Positions 42,061-50,400 are shown, counted from the stretch's first letter. The stretch is 64,000 nucleotides of DNA from Devosia sp. A16 (GCF_001402915.1 NZ_CP012945.1:248001-312000); one strand, 5' to 3'. The notes: generated by a model not told the origin, from the sequence alone. Translations and numbers: made by a program.

Positions 42061-42767
42061 GTGAGTTGGCGACCTCTCTAAGCGACCGGCGGGAAGAGTT
42101 CGAAACTCACTTTGCCGTAGCAGTGGCCGTCGAAGAGAGAATCTTCGCGGGCGATGACATCTCGATCGGCGGAATCAAGCTTTCGGCACGATATCTCCTA
42201 ACGATGAAGTCGGGCCTGCTGGTGCATCTCTACAACATCGTTGAGTCCACCATGACACGTGCTAGCAACCTGGTGGGCGGCGCATTTGGAAGCGTCACAC
42301 CTAGGCAGTGGACGGAGAAGGCACTTCGCGAGTGGCTACGCGAAAACGCCGTCGCACGTATCGATGGTAACGAAGACACTCGATTAAATACGGTGCACCG
42401 TTTCTCGGCGCTGCTGGTAGAAGGCGCTCCGCTCGGCCCGCAGATGCTCAAGAAGCCATCTGGCACATGGACCGACAAGAGCATTGTGGAGTTCGCTAGG
42501 CGACTCGGCGTAAGATTTCGATTGAATCGTGTGCTGGCGGCAGCCATCGCAGAGCGACCAGAGTTCGGGGATCAAAGCCCGCTCGAATTCCTAGCTGAGC
42601 GACGAAACGCGTTAGCACACGGTCGGCGATCCTTTGAGGAAGGAGCGAATGATCTGACGCTCAGCCAAATTCGCGGCCTTGCCGATGCCGTATTCATCTA
42701 TCTCGAGGCAACGGCAGGCGCTTTCCAGCTGTACGTTGACGAGAGCCACTACTTGGTTACCCAATGA
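42057..42767 (+). CDS. HEPN-domain protein (MAE_28990-like)
   Basis: 236 residues, helical. RRNALAHGRRSFEEG near residue 184 contains R-x4-H, the catalytic signature of HEPN RNases. The first part (YLLTMKSGLLVHLYNIVESTM) is the HEPN four-helix core. The overall pattern matches the MAE_28990/MAE_18760 HEPN-like family found with DUF262 proteins. It overlaps both neighbours by four bases (ATGA), so all three are coupled. RNase toxicity controlled by the DUF262 protein is an attractive but untested reading. Confidence 0.8.
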   Translation: MSELATSLSDRREEFETHFAVAVAVEERIFAGDDISIGGIKLSARYLLTMKSGLLVHLYNIVESTMTRASNLVGGAFGSVTPRQWTEKALREWLRENAVARIDGNEDTRLNTVHRFSALLVEGAPLGPQMLKKPSGTWTDKSIVEFARRLGVRFRLNRVLAAAIAERPEFGDQSPLEFLAERRNALAHGRRSFEEGANDLTLSQIRGLADAVFIYLEATAGAFQLYVDESHYLVTQ

Positions 42768-43864
42768 CCAATCGCCCAAAAATCGCCGCCGTTGACCTGT
42801 TCTGCGGAGTTGGTGGGCTTACCTATGGCCTTGAATCTGCTGGGATTGATGTGCGGCTGGGTGTCGACATCGACCCTGAGTGCGAATATCCGATAAGCGA
42901 AAATACTGGAGCACGCTTCGAGAAGGCCGACGTCGGAGCAATGAAGGTCGAGGTGTTGGAAGACGCGCTGCGCGGAGGCGCAGTTCGGCTACTAGCGGGG
43001 TGCGCGCCCTGTCAGCCATTCTCAACCTACGCTCAATCGGCCAAAGAGGCGGTTGCGAACGACGAGGACCGAGAGGCCCGCGACGATTGGAAACTGGTTG
43101 GACGCTTCGGTGATTTCGTAAAGGCCCTGCAACCCGACCTGGTCACGATGGAGAACGTGCCTCCGCTTGCTAGGCAGCCCGTCTTTAGAAAACTGCTGAG
43201 CGATCTCGAAGGCTACTCGGTCGACTACCGCGTAGTGGAATGCCGAACGATCGGTCTACCTCAGCGCCGCAAGCGACTTGTGCTTGTGGCATCGAAACTG
43301 GGTCCCATTAGCATCCCAGAGTTCGAGTTTCCTGAGAAGTCAGTTCGCAAGGTTATTGGCGACCTGCCAAAGCTGGAGGCCGGCCAAGTAGACGTAACTG
43401 ATCGCCTGCACCGCGCCAGCAGTCTCAGCAAGCTCAATCTCGATCGCATCCGGGCATCTATCCCGGGAGGCACGTGGAGAGATTGGCCTGAAGAACTACG
43501 GGCAGCATGCCATGTCCGAGAGAGCGGCGGAACTTATCCTTCGGTCTACGGCCGTATGGAGTGGGATGAACCAGCTCCTACCATAACCACACAGTGTTTT
43601 GGCTATGGCAACGGCCGATTCGGCCATCCTGAGCAAGACCGAGCCATCAGTCTACGAGAAGCAGCAATGCTACAAGGATTTCCAAGAGACTATGCGTTCA
43701 TCCCAAGTGATGAGCCAGTCAGCTTCGCGAAATTGGGGCGGCTTATCGGTAATGCGGTTCCCGTCACCCTTGGCGAAATGATTGGGAAGTTGCTGGTAGA
43801 GCACGTTCAGCGACTAGGCGACGCCACCCCTCAAGCCAACGAACTCGCTCGGGCGCGGGGGTAG
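42764..43864 (+). CDS. DNA (cytosine-5) methyltransferase
   Basis: 366 residues with the ten-motif C5-methyltransferase order. Motif I is VDLFCGVGGLTYGLE, motif IV is GCAPCQPFS (catalytic Cys83), motif VI is TMENVPPL, motif VIII is GLPQRRKRL, and motifs IX-X are ISLREAAMLQGFP to LIGNAVPVTLGEMIG. It transfers methyl from SAM to C5 of cytosine in a specific site; the target cannot be read. The short variable region (about residues 190-265) is the recognition domain. It is last in the DUF262-HEPN operon and overlaps the convergent vsr gene by 34 bases. Confidence 0.93.
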   Translation: MTNRPKIAAVDLFCGVGGLTYGLESAGIDVRLGVDIDPECEYPISENTGARFEKADVGAMKVEVLEDALRGGAVRLLAGCAPCQPFSTYAQSAKEAVANDEDREARDDWKLVGRFGDFVKALQPDLVTMENVPPLARQPVFRKLLSDLEGYSVDYRVVECRTIGLPQRRKRLVLVASKLGPISIPEFEFPEKSVRKVIGDLPKLEAGQVDVTDRLHRASSLSKLNLDRIRASIPGGTWRDWPEELRAACHVRESGGTYPSVYGRMEWDEPAPTITTQCFGYGNGRFGHPEQDRAISLREAAMLQGFPRDYAFIPSDEPVSFAKLGRLIGNAVPVTLGEMIGKLLVEHVQRLGDATPQANELARARG

Positions 43865-44328
43865 TCAGTTAGTAACTGCAGTAGCTTAGCTTCCAGCCGT
43901 TGCTCGTCACGCGTCTCGCACTCCCAGATCACCTCTGTCTTCCATCCCAATGCCTGGAGTTCCCTAACTTTGCGATCGTCTCGTCTCCGGTTTGCCTCTG
44001 ATTTTTCCATCCAGAATTCTTGGTTGGCACTTGGCCGTCGCCCAGCGCGGCACTCATGAGCATGCCAAAAGCAACCATGGACGAATATTGCAAGCTTCCG
44101 GGATGGCATCACGATATCTGGACGTCCCGGTAGGTTAGCCTTGTGCAGGCGAAAGCGACCTCCTAGACGATGTAGTATCCTTCGAACCACCAACTCTGGA
44201 AGCGTGTTTTTGTTTTTGACGCGGCTCATCAGCCAACTGCGGTGCTGCTTAGTCAGATTGTCCATCTGAGCCAACTTACGCTCGTTTGAGACGATTGTGG
44301 GGCGCCCAGCCCCCGTAAATCGGCTCAT
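43831..44328 (-). CDS. vsr: Very short patch repair endonuclease Vsr
   Basis: 165 residues (143 if ATG 44265 is used). Recognisable parts are SWLMSRVKNKNTLPELVVRRILHRLG, the catalytic Asp in LPGRPDIVMPSRKLAIFVHGCFWHAHEC with the zinc-site His/Cys, FWMEKSEANRRRDDRKVRELQALGW and VIWECE. It nicks next to the T of T:G mismatches created by deamination of 5-methylcytosine. A Vsr beside a C5-methyltransferase is the classic arrangement. It is convergent with the methyltransferase, and their ends overlap. Confidence 0.93.
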   Translation of the reverse strand: MSRFTGAGRPTIVSNERKLAQMDNLTKQHRSWLMSRVKNKNTLPELVVRRILHRLGGRFRLHKANLPGRPDIVMPSRKLAIFVHGCFWHAHECRAGRRPSANQEFWMEKSEANRRRDDRKVRELQALGWKTEVIWECETRDEQRLEAKLLQLLTDYPRARASSLA

Positions 44329-44354
44329 CCTTCATCATATGACTTTCATGTTCG

Positions 44355-44379
44355 CCCCGTTGCATTCCGCAACGCGGGG
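44355..44379. terminator. Hairpin at the edge of the lower-GC island
   Basis: CCCCGTTGC (44355-44363) pairs with GCAACG-C-GGGG (44369-44379) with one bulged base. There is no T-run. The gap 44329-44766 holds this plus repeat fragments and no gene. Confidence 0.4.
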
Positions 44380-44766
44380 TAAAACATCAAATCCTGCCAA
44401 AGCTTAGCGTCGCGGTCCTGGCCGTTGCGGCCGCCGTTGTGAGTGCCCCATTACAGAGTTTCCCGGAGATCACCGCGGTGCGCGCCACCGACCTGCTACG
44501 GGCGCGCCACCCGATGGTCAGCCGATCACCGCCATCAAGGGCGAGCGGCTGCGGTTGCACGAATGCGTGGGCAAGCCGACTTTGTGCCGGCCGGGCAGCT
44601 CGCCAGCCGCAGCCCTTCAACGGCTGGTCCCGGCCGATGCGCTCGATGGCGCCGTCTCCGCCAGATGATCGGTTCGGCCGGCGTAGCTGCGCGCCGACCC
44701 ATCCTCCCCGCACCGCAAAGTCATCTCGCCCCAGTTGACGCCTCGAGCACCACCCACCAGAACAGA

Positions 44767-45120
44767 ATGGGAACGCCATCGAGTCCGCCTATGCCGCCGC
44801 CCGGCCACCTCCAGAAGAAGTATCCCGGTAAGACCCACCTCTTGAAGCATGCCGCCGAGTGGGGCCAGCTGGTGATCGTCCGCTGCAATGGCTGCCGCCG
44901 CAGCGCTACCTATCTCGCCGCCGACCTCGTCGAACTGCTCGATCCCGAGCGACCGGCGCTTTGGCCGCCCTTCCCCTGCCCGCGCTGCAAGACTGACGAA
45001 TATATCCGCGTCACCCTCAACTCGCCCTATGGCGAGGATTACGGCCGCATGCTGATCCGCCGCCCCGGCCCGGTGCGGGTAACGCAGACCTGGCGCACGG
45101 TGAAGCTGGGCGATCCGTGA
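44767..45120 (+). CDS. Small zinc-ribbon-like protein
   Basis: 117 residues (109 from ATG 44791). Two CxxC pairs, VRCNGCRRSA and PCPRCKTDEY, 36 residues apart are arranged like a zinc ribbon. The middle, YLAADLVELLDPERPALWPPF, is a helix and loop. No enzymatic motif. The pattern occurs as hypothetical proteins in many Rhizobiales. DNA or protein binding is possible but inferred. Confidence 0.6.
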   Translation: MGTPSSPPMPPPGHLQKKYPGKTHLLKHAAEWGQLVIVRCNGCRRSATYLAADLVELLDPERPALWPPFPCPRCKTDEYIRVTLNSPYGEDYGRMLIRRPGPVRVTQTWRTVKLGDP

Positions 45121-45203
45121 GCCTGTTATCGGTCTTCGGGCGCGTGATCCCTCGACGGCCATGCCAGGCCCCGATAACGTCACACCATTCTTGGGGGATT
45201 TTC

Positions 45204-45580
45204 ATGCACATCGCATTTCGCGCCGCGTTTGCCGGCCTCCTCGCCTGCTCCATCCTGCCGGCGGCCGCCGCCGAGCACGCCTTCACCCTGCACAACAACC
45301 TCACCAAGCCGATCACCGGCTTCAAGGTGAAGGGCGGCGTGCGGAGCGGCCTGCGGCCGCCCGCGAGGTAAGCGGCTTCAAGACCATCGGGGCGGGGAAG
45401 CGCATCACCTTCACCGTGACGGTACCCGGCAGCGACTGCGCCGCCGCAGTCAGCGCCCGGGTCGGCGAGAGCCGGCGCGATGGGCGGGTCAATCTCTGCG
45501 ACACGGGCGGCTACGTTCTTACGCCGGCGGAAGGCGGCACGAAGTTCCTGCCGCTGTCGCAGGTGATGCTGGTTCGGTAG
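45204..45580 (+). pseudogene. Exported small protein, frameshifted
   Basis: The first frame from ATG 45204 encodes a signal peptide (FRAAFAGLLACSILPAAAA) and HAFTLHNNLTKPITGFKVKGG, then stops at 45369-45371. The second frame continues the same protein with REVSGFKTIGAGKRITFTVTV, DCAAAVSARVGES and RVNLCDTGGYVL to 45580, matching the C-terminal half expected of such proteins. The shift lies between about 45340 and 45370 in a GC-rich stretch. It is either a pseudogene or a sequencing error. Confidence 0.65.
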
Positions 45581-45672
45581 GGCGGTTCATTGACGAGCTG
45601 ACGCGCTGCAATCACCTACTTGCTCTTATGCGCTCCGTCGGTTCGCTCGCCATCCGACAGCACCTCAAACTC

Positions 45673-45930
45673 GGTGTCATCCCAGCGAAAGCTAGGACCC
45701 ATGTCTCCGTTAGTGCGGGCTGGGAGCGGACGAGGGCAAGAGCCCTCGCCGCGGGGTCCCAGCTTTCGCTGGGATGACAGCCGGTGGGTGCATCTGGGAT
45801 CGATGCTAATCACTGCCTCCTGCCCCACCCACCAGCGTCATTCCCGCGAAGGCCGGAGCCTGGTGGGATACTGCGGCGCTTGTGGGGGCTGAGAGATCGC
45901 ACTGGGTCCCCGCCTTCGCGGGGATCACAT
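45673..45930. repeat. Cluster of class D and class E repeats
   Basis: Class D hairpin words (GTCATCCCAGCGAAAGCT and its complement) occur at 45674-45700 and 45755-45781. Class E words (CATTCCCGCGAAGGCC and CCGCCTTCGCGGGGATCAC) occur at 45838-45857 and 45909-45930. With 46049-46132 they fill the 680-base gap 45581-46260. Confidence 0.78.
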
Positions 45931-46048
45931 CGCGTTTGGGGCAGGTTTGGTGACAACCGATGAATGGGTCAGCGTCGTGCGCCGCCGCTAGACGGGCAGA
46001 GATCCAGGGGCAACCGAAGGTGACCCACTGCAATCACCCCATACTCGG

Positions 46049-46132
46049 TGTCATCCCAGCGAAAGCTGGGACCCAACTATCGGCTGGCGCGGGCTGCGAG
46101 ATGGGTCCCAGCTTTCGCTGGGATGACAGCCG
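46049..46132. repeat. Inverted pair of class D repeats
   Basis: GTGTCATCCCAGCGAAAGCT (46049) and CCCAGCTTTCGCTGGGATGA (46106) face each other. Confidence 0.8.
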
Positions 46133-46260
46133 GTGGGTGGGCAAGATCGTAGCTTGGCAACATGACCGACCGTTTGCACCGGCGCAGCTCAATTTTGCCC
46201 CCCTGTCGAAATCGCCTCCCCTCGCCCGACATGGTCTCAGGCAAGCGAAAGGAGCCGATC

Positions 46261-46539
46261 ATGGCAGCGAACCTCCCCACCAGCTTCGAGGCCACCCTGC
46301 TCCAGAGTCCCGCCAAAGGCGGCTGGACCTACCTGGTCTGGCCGCACTCCGTCGCCTTCTTCGGCACGCGTGGCCTGGTGAAGGTCGCCGGCACCATGGA
46401 GGGGCGGCCGTTCCGCTCGAGCTTCATGGCGCTCGGCGACGGCACGCACAAGCTGCCGGTGGCCGCAGAGCTCCGCCAGCAGCTCGGCAAGCGCGTCGGC
46501 GAGACTATCGCCGTGACGCTGACCGAAAGGCTCAACTGA
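46261..46539 (+). CDS. DUF1905-domain protein
   Basis: 92 residues forming one DUF1905 beta-barrel: [64 protein letters not shown]. The family is small, cytoplasmic and uncharacterised, often next to DUF1801 or bacteriocin-protection-like genes. AAAGGAG lies six bases before the ATG. It stands alone, convergent with the next small gene. Confidence 0.85.
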   Translation: MAANLPTSFEATLLQSPAKGGWTYLVWPHSVAFFGTRGLVKVAGTMEGRPFRSSFMALGDGTHKLPVAAELRQQLGKRVGETIAVTLTERLN

Positions 46540-46543
46540 GGCC

Positions 46544-46741
46544 TCACCCCTGCTCGATGGTGAGCGTGCCATGCGTCCGGTCCTCGATGGTCTGCAGCGG
46601 CAGGCTGAGGCGGAACTCGTCGCCGGCGGGGTGGTAGATGGCGAAGCGAAAGCCCTTCTGCAGCAGCGCTTCCACCTCGTCCTGGGTGAATTTCGGGTGC
46701 CGCGTGGTGCGGCCGTTGAGCGGAATGGTGTGTCTGGGCAT
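46544..46741 (-). CDS. Small conserved-looking protein, unknown
   Basis: 65 residues: RHTIPLNGRTTRHPKFTQDEVEALLQKGFRFAIYHPAGDEFRLSLPLQTIEDRTHGTLTIE. It has no signal or membrane segment and looks like a compact alpha+beta domain. CGGAG eight bases before ATG 46741 supports the start. It is convergent with the DUF1905 gene with a 4-base gap. No family is recognised. Confidence 0.55.
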   Translation of the reverse strand: MPRHTIPLNGRTTRHPKFTQDEVEALLQKGFRFAIYHPAGDEFRLSLPLQTIEDRTHGTLTIEQG

Positions 46742-46885
46742 GGGTCGGCTCCGGCATATGTTCGCGATTTGTTCTAGTGATGAGGCTTTGGCGGAGTCCA
46801 CTGGCATTTGCTGGAAAGTCACTGTCGGACGGAACGCAGCGCTGTCGGCAGACCGGTTCGGCATGCCTTGCCGTTGGCAATGAGG

Positions 46886-46940
46886 AAGGCCCCCTCACCC
46901 GGCGCTGCGCGCCGACCTCTCCCCCAAAGGGAGAGGTGAA
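46886..46940. repeat. Class B repeat
   Basis: CCCCCTCACCCGGCGCTGCG, then GACCTCTCCCCCAAAGGGAG. The GGCGCTGCGCGCC core also occurs at 37782. Confidence 0.65.
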
Positions 46941-47039
46941 GCTGCCCGCGCCAACGTGACATGACCGTATCGCACAACCGCGCTATCCTGATCGGGCGGA
47001 GCGCGGGGCTCCGGCTCGAATCTGGGGGATTCTTCGACC

Positions 47040-47483
47040 ATGGCCAACCTCTTGGCGCTCACCAATGCCTACCCGACGCTCAGCCTCGCGCGCGGCGAAG
47101 CGCTGATCGAGACGGGCGAGGCGCTCGGGGAGCTCTATGTGCTGGTGTCGGGCCGCCTGGTGGTGGAGCGCGACGGCATCGAGATCGCCCGCATCACCGA
47201 GCCCGGCACCCTGGTGGGCGAGATGAGCGTGCTGCTCGGCACCGACCATTCGGCGACGGTCACCGCCCTCACCCCGGTCGAGGTGCGCCATATCGAGGAT
47301 GGCATCCGCTGGCTCGAGCAAAGCCCCATCGCCGCGCTGCATGTAGCCACCCTCGCCTGCCAGCGGCTCGATGCCACCAGCGCGCTGCTGGTGCAACTGC
47401 GCAAGGAAGCCAACGGCAACCGCGAGCATGGCCTGCTCGAACGGCTGTTCGGCGCCGTCACCGGAGCCGAAACCCGCGCCTGA
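47040..47483 (+). CDS. Cyclic nucleotide-binding-domain protein
   Basis: 147 residues with one cNMP-binding beta-roll: SLARGEALIETGEALGELYVLVSGRLVVERDGIEIARITEPGTLVGEMSVLLGTDHSATVTAL, covering residues about 15-80. The phosphate-binding cassette normally reads G-E-x-[AS]-x-[LM]; here GEMSVLLGTDHSATV lacks the usual Arg, so nucleotide binding may be lost. The C-terminus is helical without an HTH, so it is not a Crp-type regulator. It is followed by two genes on the same strand. Confidence 0.78.
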   Translation: MANLLALTNAYPTLSLARGEALIETGEALGELYVLVSGRLVVERDGIEIARITEPGTLVGEMSVLLGTDHSATVTALTPVEVRHIEDGIRWLEQSPIAALHVATLACQRLDATSALLVQLRKEANGNREHGLLERLFGAVTGAETRA

Positions 47484-47558
47484 TCCATCCGTGGCGTTGA
47501 TGGCTGCCATAACGCCGGCTGCCTTGATCTTGCGGCCGGCCTGCCGGAACATGCCGGC

Positions 47559-47879
47559 ATGCTCAAACGCCAGGCCATCGACGAAACCGAAGCTCCCGCC
47601 GCGCCGCTCTCCAATGGCGGCCCGCCGCTCGACGATTCCCCGCGCCCCTGGGGCGACAACGGCATCGGCAACTATTTCGAGTGGAAGGCGGCGAGCGAGA
47701 AGGCCTTCAACGACGTGCCCTACGATATCGCGGTGATGCGGGCCCGGCGCGCCGAGGCGATGGGTTTGACCTATCGCGAGTACACGCTCGAAATCCTCGA
47801 GCGCGGCCGCTATCTCAGCGCCGAGGCCGATGCCGAGCGCATCGCCGAGATCAAGCGGCGGCGCCCGATCCGCTACTGA
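47559..47879 (+). CDS. Hypothetical protein
   Basis: 106 residues, hydrophilic. A Pro-rich N-terminus (APAAPLSNGGPPLDDSPRPWGDNG) is followed by a helical part, YDIAVMRARRAEAMGLTYREYTLEILERGRYL and AERIAEIKRRR. This looks like a short DNA- or protein-binding helix bundle. It has no known family. Codon use is like the neighbours, and it lies 75 bases after the cNMP-domain gene. Confidence 0.5.
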   Translation: MLKRQAIDETEAPAAPLSNGGPPLDDSPRPWGDNGIGNYFEWKAASEKAFNDVPYDIAVMRARRAEAMGLTYREYTLEILERGRYLSAEADAERIAEIKRRRPIRY

Positions 47880-47953
47880 TCACTTCGCCGCCAACCGGCA
47901 ACCCTCGCCCCGCTTCGTCCGTTGCCCACCCACCGCAACGACAGGAGCCGACC

Positions 47954-48496
47954 ATGGCCAACGAAGAACACCGCCTGACGCCCGCCGAACTCGCCGACAA
48001 GGCGTGGCACCTGGCGGAGAAGATCCGCATTGCCCTTCTCACCTCGTGGGATGGCGAGCAGCAGCGCATCCGGCCGCTCTCGGCCACTGTCGATCGCGAC
48101 GCCGACGCCATCCAGTTCCTGATCGGCGCGCATGGCGGCACCACGCTGGCCGAGGCCACCGGCGCGCCGGCGCTGACGCTGGTGCAGCAGGTGGAGAAGT
48201 TCCCCACCGTGACGCTGGCTTTCGCCGACCACGGCTCGCACGACTATGTCACCATCACCGGCCAGGCCGTGGTCAGCAACGATCGCGCCCGCATCAAGGA
48301 GCTGTGGACGCCGTTCGCCAAGGCCTGGTGGGACAGCGCCGACGACCCGGAAATCCGCCTGCTGACGGTGACGCCGGAGAATGCCGAGATCTGGGAAGGC
48401 CCCAACCAGCTGGTCGCCACCGCCATCATGCTCACCGCCGCCGTCACCGGTGCCAAACCCGCCGTGGGCGATCACGGCGCAGTGCGGTTGGGCTGA
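47954..48496 (+). CDS. Pyridoxamine 5'-phosphate oxidase-like (general stress) protein
   Basis: A 180-residue split-barrel flavin-binding fold of the PNPOx-like general stress group: LAEKIRIALLTSWDGEQQRIRPLSATVDRD, IQFLIGAHGGTTLAEAT, FPTVTLAFADHGSHDYVTITGQAVV, KELWTPFAKAWWDSADDPEIRLLTVTPENAEIWEG. The W-x-P-F-x-x-x-W segment is a hallmark. Members bind FMN, FAD or heme and are stress-linked. GGAGCCGACC precedes the ATG. Confidence 0.85.
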   Translation: MANEEHRLTPAELADKAWHLAEKIRIALLTSWDGEQQRIRPLSATVDRDADAIQFLIGAHGGTTLAEATGAPALTLVQQVEKFPTVTLAFADHGSHDYVTITGQAVVSNDRARIKELWTPFAKAWWDSADDPEIRLLTVTPENAEIWEGPNQLVATAIMLTAAVTGAKPAVGDHGAVRLG

Positions 48497-48503
48497 GGAA
48501 CCC

Positions 48504-48577
48504 GCAGTCGGCGTCCCTCTCCCGTTTACGGGGGAGGGGGGACCGGCCGAAGGGCCGGTGGGTGGGGGGAGCCCCAC
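48504..48577 (+). repeat. Left repeat of a gene-less pair
   Basis: 74 bases from GCAGTCGGCG to GAGCCCCAC, of the same family as 14242-14312, with a CCGGCCGAAGGGCCGG hairpin inside. Confidence 0.78.
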
Positions 48578-48662
48578 GATCGGGCCTCTCCACAGCCACA
48601 CACGATTGACACGTGGGGCATTGCCGACTGCAACAACGGGGGCGTCAGCCCGCGATTAGCGC

Positions 48663-48736
48663 GTGGGCTCCCCCGTCCCACCACGCTTTCGCGTGGTCCC
48701 CCCTCCCCCGCAGGCGGGAGAGGGTGCGCCGACTGC
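48663..48736 (-). repeat. Right repeat of a gene-less pair
   Basis: 74 bases from GTGGGCTCCC to GACTGC, the inverted counterpart of 48504-48577. The 85 bases between contain no gene. The 326-base gap 48497-48822 holds only this pair. Confidence 0.78.
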
Positions 48737-48822
48737 AAGCCCTTGCGCCCCGCCCCGATTTTGCCCGCTTTTGCGGCGTTGCTGCGTGGCAGCAAGAACA
48801 ACAACACGCCCGGAGTCCGTCG

Positions 48823-49194
48823 ATGCGCACTGCCCTTCTCGCCGTAACTCTCGTCGCCGCCAGCCTCGTGGCGCTGCCTGCCGAGGCCGCGTCGCGCGGT
48901 ACGGCGCGGGCCTCGGCCGATATCCCGGTGCGCAGCGGCCCCGGCGCCGGCTACCAGACCATCGGCACGCTGCCCAAGGGCGCCGAAGTGCGCCTGCAGC
49001 GCTGCACGCGCAACTCCAACTGGTGCCTGTTCCTCAATGCCAAGGGCCGGCCGGCCGGCTGGGTGCGTGGCTCCTATCTCGTCGGCTCTGGCGCCAAGCT
49101 CGAGGTGACGCCCTACAAGTTCGAAGGTTTCGATCCGCTCGACCCGATCCGCACCTGCGACGATGACGATCACACCAGCATGTTCTGCTGGTAA
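48823..49194 (+). CDS. Secreted SH3b protein 1 of the cluster
   Basis: 123 residues. Signal peptide LLAVTLVAASLVALPAEA; SH3b domain ARASADIPVRSGPGAGYQTIGTLPKGAEVRLQRCTRNSNWCLFLNAKGRPAGWVRGSYLVG. The C-terminal tail is acidic and ends DDDDHTSMFCW. Bacterial SH3b domains bind peptidoglycan cross-bridges or cell-surface peptides. It lacks an enzymatic partner domain. It is the first of five such genes in tandem. Confidence 0.8.
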   Translation: MRTALLAVTLVAASLVALPAEAASRGTARASADIPVRSGPGAGYQTIGTLPKGAEVRLQRCTRNSNWCLFLNAKGRPAGWVRGSYLVGSGAKLEVTPYKFEGFDPLDPIRTCDDDDHTSMFCW

Positions 49195-49346
49195 GTCCTC
49201 GGGCGGCTCCGCCACAAAGATGAACGGATGTCGCGCCGGGCGCGAATCATTCTACCTTAACAACGGTTTCAGCTTCAGTTCAGGCACGTCCTTCTAACTT
49301 CACGGTCAAGGCACACGTGCCAACCCTGAAACGAAGGAAACCGAAA

Positions 49347-49706
49347 ATGTCTTTCCGTGCTCTCAAGACCGCCGCTCTCGCCACTCTCGTCGTCGTCGCC
49401 ACTGCCGGCGCCTCGATGGCGGCCCAGTATGCCTGGGTCGACAACAACGCCAAGGTGAAGCAGTTCCACAAGCAGAACTCGGCCAGCGTCAACTGGGTCC
49501 AGGCCGGCCAGAAGGTCAAGGTCATCGGCCAGTGGAACAACTGGTACAAGCTGCAGATCCCGGGCCCCGATGGCTGGGTGAAGGGCAATGTGCTGAGCTT
49601 CGGGCCGCAGTTCCCGGGCCCGTTCCCCGGCTACGGCTATGGCTATGGCGGCTCGTTCTGCATCAACGGCCAGAGCGCCTCGTTCTGCCTGAGCGGCGGT
49701 TACTAG
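49347..49706 (+). CDS. Secreted SH3b protein 2 of the cluster
   Basis: 119 residues with a signal peptide (ALATLVVVATAGASMAA). The SH3b domain reads AWVDNNAKVKQFHKQNSASVNWVQAGQKVKVIGQWNNWYKLQIPGPDGWVKGNVL. A Gly/Tyr/Pro-rich stretch then leads to a Cys-paired tail, GGSFCINGQSASFCLSGGY. GAAGGAAA precedes the ATG. It is the closest paralogue of the next gene, sharing KVIGQWNNWYK and the tail pattern. Confidence 0.82.
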   Translation: MSFRALKTAALATLVVVATAGASMAAQYAWVDNNAKVKQFHKQNSASVNWVQAGQKVKVIGQWNNWYKLQIPGPDGWVKGNVLSFGPQFPGPFPGYGYGYGGSFCINGQSASFCLSGGY

Positions 49707-49708
49707 GG

Positions 49709-49823
49709 TCGGCTTCGCCGAAGGCGAAACGATCCCGATGGCGGCCCCGGGCGGCTTCGTCGCGCAAGCGGCGAAACGCTCCGGCCCCCCGGTCGGCTTC
49801 GCCGGAACGGCGAAACGATCCGG
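49709..49823. repeat. Three hairpin repeat units after SH3b gene 2
   Basis: Units of the form CGGCTTCG-(spacer)-CGAAACGATCC at 49709-49735, 49752-49783 and 49791-49823. Each folds because GGCTTCGCC-type arms pair with GGCGAAAC. Confidence 0.7.
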
Positions 49824-49857
49824 CAGTTGCCCCCAGTCGACAGAACTCCCACCATCG

Positions 49858-49891
49858 CGCCTCCGGGACCTCCCTCCCGGAGGCGTTTTCA
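49858..49891 (+). terminator. Terminator of SH3b gene 2
   Basis: CGCCTCCGGGA (49858-49868) pairs with TCCCGGAGGCG (49875-49885), followed by TTTTC. The loop is CCTCCC. Confidence 0.8.
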
Positions 49892-50017
49892 ATTTCACGG
49901 TTTATCCCAGATTTACGGGGCTTTCAGCCTGCGTTCAGATTGGGCCTGCTACATCTCATGACAAGGCAGTGATGCCACCCGGCACTCACGCAAACGACTC
50001 CACAGAAGGACCCGATC

Positions 50018-50392
50018 ATGTTCATCACCAGCATCAAGACTGCGGCGCTCGCCACCGCTATCGTTCTCGCCACCGCCGGCGCCTCGATGGCCGCCACCTG
50101 GGCCTATGTCGACCAGGACGCCAATGTGCGCAAGAACCACAGCAACGGCTCGCAGCCCATCAACACCGTCTACGAGGGCGACAAGGTCAAGGTCATCGGC
50201 CAGTGGAACAACTGGTACAAGGTGCAGATCCCCGGCCCCGACGGCTGGGTGAAGGCCGGCGTGCTGGATTTCGACTATTACGACGACGGCCCGTCCTACC
50301 CGGTCTACCCGTCCAAGCCCGGCATCGGCTTCGGCAGCAGCTTCTGCGTCGACGGCAAGAACGCCCAGTTCTGCCTCGGCACCAGCTACTAA
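50018..50392 (+). CDS. Secreted SH3b protein 3 of the cluster
   Basis: 124 residues. Signal peptide ALATAIVLATAGASMAA; SH3b domain WAYVDQDANVRKNHSNGSQPINTVYEGDKVKVIGQWNNWYKVQIPGPDGWVKAGVLDF; an acidic, Tyr-rich linker; and the tail GSSFCVDGKNAQFCLGTSY. It is a near-duplicate of gene 2. AGAAGGACC precedes the ATG. Probably envelope-located. Confidence 0.82.
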   Translation: MFITSIKTAALATAIVLATAGASMAATWAYVDQDANVRKNHSNGSQPINTVYEGDKVKVIGQWNNWYKVQIPGPDGWVKAGVLDFDYYDDGPSYPVYPSKPGIGFGSSFCVDGKNAQFCLGTSY

Positions 50393-50400
50393 CTCAGGGG

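Noticed and set aside
44329-44766. tRNA integration site for the island
   Set aside because: No tRNA cloverleaf, attachment repeat or integrase was found on either side of 40.8-44.4 kb.
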